In this document: one piece after another, positions 61,119 to 64,000 of the stretch
Layout: every line of letters starts with the position of its first letter
How positions within the stretch are numbered: position 1 is the first letter of the stretch
Origin: Streptomyces sp. NBC_00490
GTDB taxonomy: Bacteria > Actinomycetota > Actinomycetes > Streptomycetales > Streptomycetaceae
Reading direction: 5' to 3'
Assembly: GCF_036013645.1 (NCBI RefSeq)
Contig: NZ_CP107869.1
Span: forward strand, 9,300,001 to 9,364,000
Length of the DNA: 64,000 bases
The notes under the pieces: model-generated
Seen by the model: the letters and a program-made list of their open reading frames with translations, nothing else
Told to the model about the DNA's origin: nothing
Database searches by the model: none
Translations under genes and position numbers: made by a program

Positions 61119-61573
61119 CGGGTCGACGCCAGCCGCGCGGCGTAGGCGCCCAGCCGGGAAATGTAGTGGTCCCAGCCGCTCACGTGATCGCGGTACGTCT
61201 CCTCGAGTACGGCGATCTCCCAGCCCATCTCGCGGAACCCGGTCTCGGTCATCCGCACCAGCGTCCCCGTCTGCGTCGGCACGAGATCGAAGGTGACCAG
61301 CAGGGAGTCCCCGCCGCGTTCGGCACCGGTGTGGCACCACCGGAACGAGAACCGTCTGGGCGGGTCGACCTCGACCACCGTGAACGCGACGGTCTTGGTC
61401 TCGCCCGTCGCCTTGTCACGCCAGATGAGCTCTCCGGGCGCCCCTTCGGCGGGCTCGAACCGGGCGTCGTCCGGCCACCACTCCCGCATGTGTTCCGGTC
61501 GGCTGACGACCTCGAAGACCACGTCGGGCGACGCGTCGACGTGAAGGTCGCGCTCGATGCTTCCGTACTCCAT
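61115..61573 (-). CDS. SRPBCC-family protein, first gene of the operon
   Basis: This 152-residue AHSA1-type protein starts MEYGSIERDLHVDASPDVVF, with the helix EHMREWWPDDARFEP and strand FRWCHTGAERGGDSLLVTF. It is of the family with a hydrophobic ligand pocket. It is the first gene of the operon, directly behind the operator palindromes. Confidence 0.85.
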   Translation of the reverse strand: MEYGSIERDLHVDASPDVVFEVVSRPEHMREWWPDDARFEPAEGAPGELIWRDKATGETKTVAFTVVEVDPPRRFSFRWCHTGAERGGDSLLVTFDLVPTQTGTLVRMTETGFREMGWEIAVLEETYRDHVSGWDHYISRLGAYAARLASTR

Positions 61574-61588
61574 ACCCGGCTCCCTTTT

Positions 61589-61648
61589 GCAACCATCGGT
61601 TGCGTATCAGAGTACGACCGAAGGAGTCCTAGCGCAACCATCGGTTGC
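61589..61648. promoter_or_regulatory. Twin ArsR operator palindromes
   Basis: GCAACCATCGGTTGC occurs at 61589-61603 and again at 61634-61648, the second embedded in a 17-bp dyad (61633-61649). Each has perfect 6-bp arms around ATC; centres are 45 bp apart. They flank the likely promoter of the SRPBCC-ArsR-SRPBCC operon, with the right copy also close to the end of the next gene. Confidence 0.8.
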
Positions 61649-61666
61649 GATTTTGGGAGGGGGTGG

Positions 61667-63145
61667 TCAGTTCCGGTTCAGGGTCCGGGTGATGCCGGCG
61701 AGTACCGCCGTCGTGAGGATCCAGCCCGCCGCGATCAAGGCGTACGACAGCCAGGCGGCCGTTCCGCCCTCCCAGTACCAGGACGTGCGCTGGCCGAGAC
61801 CCCCGATGGGGATCAGCAGGTCGAGCGTGTAGACCAAGGGGGTGAACGGGGGTACCTGGCCGGGCTCGGTCGCGGTGGGTGTGTGGGTGGCGAAGACCGT
61901 CGTGCCGAGCACGATCAGCGCCGCGAGCCATCCGCCCGCGCGCCACGGGCGGTAGCCGTAGCCGACGGTGGCCTCCAGGAGGTGGCCCCAGAGCCGGGCG
62001 GGCAGCGACAGGGTTCTTCTGCGATGGCGCTGCTTGGCCAGCAGTACGCGCCGGGCGTCGTCGTCATGGCCGATCTGCCGGTACCAGGACGCCAGTTGCT
62101 CGTACGGCTGGGCCGCGTACCCCGGATGCCGTCGCACCCACGCCACACGGCGCTCCACGGACGACGCCTGGAACTCGCCGCTCTCGTGCAGGGAGCCATA
62201 GGTGAAGCCCTGCAGCCGTACGCGCTCCGGCCAGACACCCTCCCGGTCGTGAAGAGCGACGGCCCGGGCGTCCTCGAGATCCACCATGCCGGACGGCGCC
62301 CGGGCCGGGGTGAAGACGACGGTTCCCGCCTGCATACGGGCACAGTCGAGGGCCGTGCCGTCGGCCCGCAGCACGGCGGCGTCGAAGGTCACCTGGTCGG
62401 TGATCTGCGTGCCTCGCAGACTGACCGTCCCCTCGGCCGTGAACCCCTCGGACAGAGCCATGCTGCTCACCACCGCGTGGTCGGCGAGGAGCGCCACACC
62501 CCCGGGATTGTGCAGCCGCGTCCGCTCCATGTGCAGGCCGCCGAGCAGCTGGGCGCCCACGAGTCGCACGCCGCCGTGCACGGTGGCGGTACGGCAGAAC
62601 AGCCCGCCTTCCATGACGAGCCCGCCGGCGTACAGGGCCCAGCCGTCCGGATCCGAGAGGACCGCGTGGCTGAGTACCAGCTCACCGGTCACGCGCGCGT
62701 TCAGCAGCTTCACGGCGCCGCCGACCACCGTGTGCCGCAGAGCGACCCTGCCCTCCACCCTGGCCATGCTGAGGTCGAGCCCCGGCAGTCTGCTGCCCTT
62801 GATCTGGATCGTCCGGGTGGTCGCGCCGTACAGTCCGGCGCCCTGTTCGAACCAGCACCCCTCGAACCGCATGGCGTGCCCGATCTCGGCCCCGCCGAGC
62901 TCCAGCGCCCCGCTGATCCGCGCGCCCGCGAGCCGCAGTGCGGGCACCCCTCCCGGCCGGGCCGGGTTCGCGCCGAGGAGCAGGGCGGCCACGACACCGG
63001 CCCGCACGGTCCGCTCGTCGCCCCAGTCGCCCCCGTTGTCGGGGTCGTCCTCCGCCTCACCCGTACGGAAGTCCACCAAACGGCCCGTGGGATACGCGTC
63101 CCACAACTGCCGCTCCGCCGACGTGAGTTCCTCGTACGCATACAC
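61667..63145 (-). CDS. Large beta-helix-like protein with C-terminal membrane segments
   Basis: This 492-residue protein has a long N-terminal region (about residues 50-290) of repeated strands with regular hydrophobic/Gly residues, such as LRLAGARISGALELGGAEIG and MRFEGCWFEQGAGLYGATTR, that look like a right-handed beta-helix or pentapeptide-like solenoid. Two or three helices follow near the C-terminus (from about 415). Similar Streptomyces proteins are often labelled membrane-associated oxidoreductase, but I see no cofactor motif. It is upstream of, and possibly separate from, the SRPBCC operon. Confidence 0.68.
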   Translation of the reverse strand: MYAYEELTSAERQLWDAYPTGRLVDFRTGEAEDDPDNGGDWGDERTVRAGVVAALLLGANPARPGGVPALRLAGARISGALELGGAEIGHAMRFEGCWFEQGAGLYGATTRTIQIKGSRLPGLDLSMARVEGRVALRHTVVGGAVKLLNARVTGELVLSHAVLSDPDGWALYAGGLVMEGGLFCRTATVHGGVRLVGAQLLGGLHMERTRLHNPGGVALLADHAVVSSMALSEGFTAEGTVSLRGTQITDQVTFDAAVLRADGTALDCARMQAGTVVFTPARAPSGMVDLEDARAVALHDREGVWPERVRLQGFTYGSLHESGEFQASSVERRVAWVRRHPGYAAQPYEQLASWYRQIGHDDDARRVLLAKQRHRRRTLSLPARLWGHLLEATVGYGYRPWRAGGWLAALIVLGTTVFATHTPTATEPGQVPPFTPLVYTLDLLIPIGGLGQRTSWYWEGGTAAWLSYALIAAGWILTTAVLAGITRTLNRN

Positions 63146-63174
63146 GCCGGAAGAGTAACGGGCAGGAGCCGCCG

Positions 63175-63945
63175 ATGATCGAGACTGGCTCCGAACCGTA
63201 CATACACCGGAAGGAAGAACACATCGTGCCGCATGTCCTGAACCTCTGGCGTCAACAGCTGGGCGAGGTACCCGAGTCGGTGTGGGACCGGACCGAGCTC
63301 CAGGTGCTGATCCTCGCGGACAACGGGCTCATGGAGCTCTCGGCCGCGATCGGGCGGCTGCACCGACTGACCACACTGGACCTCGGCCACAACCTCCTGT
63401 CGGCCGTGCCCGGGACGCTCGGAGACCTGACCGCCCTCGACGGCTGCCTCTATCTGCACGACAACGAGCTGACCGAACTCCCGCGGTCCCTGGGCAACCT
63501 GACCCGACTGCGCTACCTCAACGTCGGGGAGAACAAGCTGACCGCGCTGCCGGAGACCATCGGCCGGATGGCGGGGCTGATCGAACTGCGGGCCCAGCAC
63601 AACCAGTTGACCGCCCTGCCCGACAGCCTCGGCGACCTGCGCGGCCTGCGCGAACTCTGGCTCCGGGGCAACGCGCTCGAAAGCCTGCCGCCGACCGTGG
63701 CCGACCTCCACGAACTGCGCCACCTGGACCTGCGCGAGAACGCCTTCGCCGAACTCCCGGAGCCCCTCACCGCACTGCCCCGCCTCCGCCACCTCGACCT
63801 GCGCGCCAACCGACTGGTCCAACTGCCGCACCGGGTGCTGGAGATGCCCGCCCTGGAGAAGCTGGACCTGCGCTGGAACGCGTGCGAACCTCCCGCGTCG
63901 CTCCTCGCCGAGCTGGAACGACGAGGGTGTGTCGTTCTCCTGTAG
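63175..63945 (+). CDS. Leucine-rich-repeat protein
   Basis: This 256-residue protein has about nine leucine-rich repeats of 20-24 residues each with the pattern LxxLxLxxNxLxxLPxxL: for example LRYLNVGENKLTALPETIG. This is the bacterial LRR type found in leucine-rich-repeat and ROCO-like proteins. No signal peptide or other domain is present. It is divergent from the beta-helix-like gene. The ATG at 63175 follows AGGAG; a GTG at 63226 is also possible. Confidence 0.86.
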   Translation: MIETGSEPYIHRKEEHIVPHVLNLWRQQLGEVPESVWDRTELQVLILADNGLMELSAAIGRLHRLTTLDLGHNLLSAVPGTLGDLTALDGCLYLHDNELTELPRSLGNLTRLRYLNVGENKLTALPETIGRMAGLIELRAQHNQLTALPDSLGDLRGLRELWLRGNALESLPPTVADLHELRHLDLRENAFAELPEPLTALPRLRHLDLRANRLVQLPHRVLEMPALEKLDLRWNACEPPASLLAELERRGCVVLL

Positions 63946-63954
63946 ACGCGGAAA

Positions 63955-63977
63955 GCGGCCGGACACGCACCGGCCGC
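63955..63977. terminator. Hairpin terminator after the LRR gene
   Basis: GCGGCCGG (63955-63962) pairs perfectly with CCGGCCGC (63970-63977) around a seven-base loop. It begins ten bases after the LRR stop. A minus-strand gene may end near 63990 beyond the window. Confidence 0.65.
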
Positions 63978-64000
63978 GAGGACCGCCCCTCAGACGACGG

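Overview
The window looks like chromosomal DNA from a Streptomyces or close relative. The GC content is very high with strong third-position GC bias. GTG starts (and one TTG) are common, and neighbouring genes often overlap by ATGA or GTGA. The families are typical of the genus: a SpoIIE-type PP2C phosphatase, Tat-exported lipoproteins, an S-adenosyl methyltransferase of the PF04672/DUF574 type, mycothiol-dependent-isomerase-like proteins, and many regulators sitting next to their own palindromic operators. I see no rRNA, tRNA, CRISPR array, insertion sequence or phage genes. One short zone (about 31.68-33.26 kb) holds decayed gene fragments.

Layout. 0-13.8 kb is a mosaic of small units. They are a SpoIIE phosphatase (5' end off the window), a LysR/MFS divergent pair, an organoarsenical cluster (ArsR, flavin monooxygenase, ArsI-type lyase), a CatB-like acetyltransferase, several uncharacterised proteins, a MarR/EamA divergent pair, a zinc-less alcohol dehydrogenase, a 32-residue membrane peptide, and a YcnI protein with a His-rich membrane partner. 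13.9-22.7 kb is one large co-directional catabolic operon: sugar-type ABC importer without its own ATPase, carboxylesterase, ROK regulator, pyranose-oxidase-like GMC oxidase, nucleoside/cytosine-type deaminase and a TIM-barrel isomerase/epimerase. It is the best candidate for an undescribed pathway. 22.7-30.6 kb carries a VOC protein, a secreted ThuA-like protein, a Tat-exported beta-carbonic anhydrase, a DUF485/acetate-type symporter pair, YceI, and a YdeP/FdhF-type molybdoenzyme with a divergent LysR.

31.7-33.3 kb is a gene graveyard: an NAD-epimerase tail, a frameshifted LacI fragment, a glycosidase C-terminus and an AraC regulator with an internal stop, next to an intact cupin dioxygenase. 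34.2-46.1 kb has an MMPL exporter followed by a NarL-type two-component system, an EF-hand protein, a TetR/NAD-dehydrogenase divergent pair with twin operators, a methyltransferase, and a second two-component system divergent from an ABC/FtsX exporter. 47.4-51.9 kb is a sugar-acid cluster (IclR, IlvD/Edd dehydratase, FAH-family hydrolase, zinc alcohol dehydrogenase) that resembles a non-phosphorylative L-fucose/L-rhamnose route. 52-64 kb is again mixed: a GlxA-type regulator, saccharopine-dehydrogenase-like protein, DUF574 methyltransferase, PIG-L deacetylase, a nonapeptide-repeat membrane protein, a barstar-like inhibitor, an EEP-family nuclease, an SRPBCC-ArsR-SRPBCC operon with twin 15-bp palindromes, a large beta-helix-like membrane protein and a leucine-rich-repeat protein.

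Many divergent pairs in the window show the same logic: regulator on one strand, target on the other, with one or two perfect palindromes between them. These operators were read by eye and are reported with coordinates. Function assignments rest on sequence motifs and family knowledge only; no database search was run.
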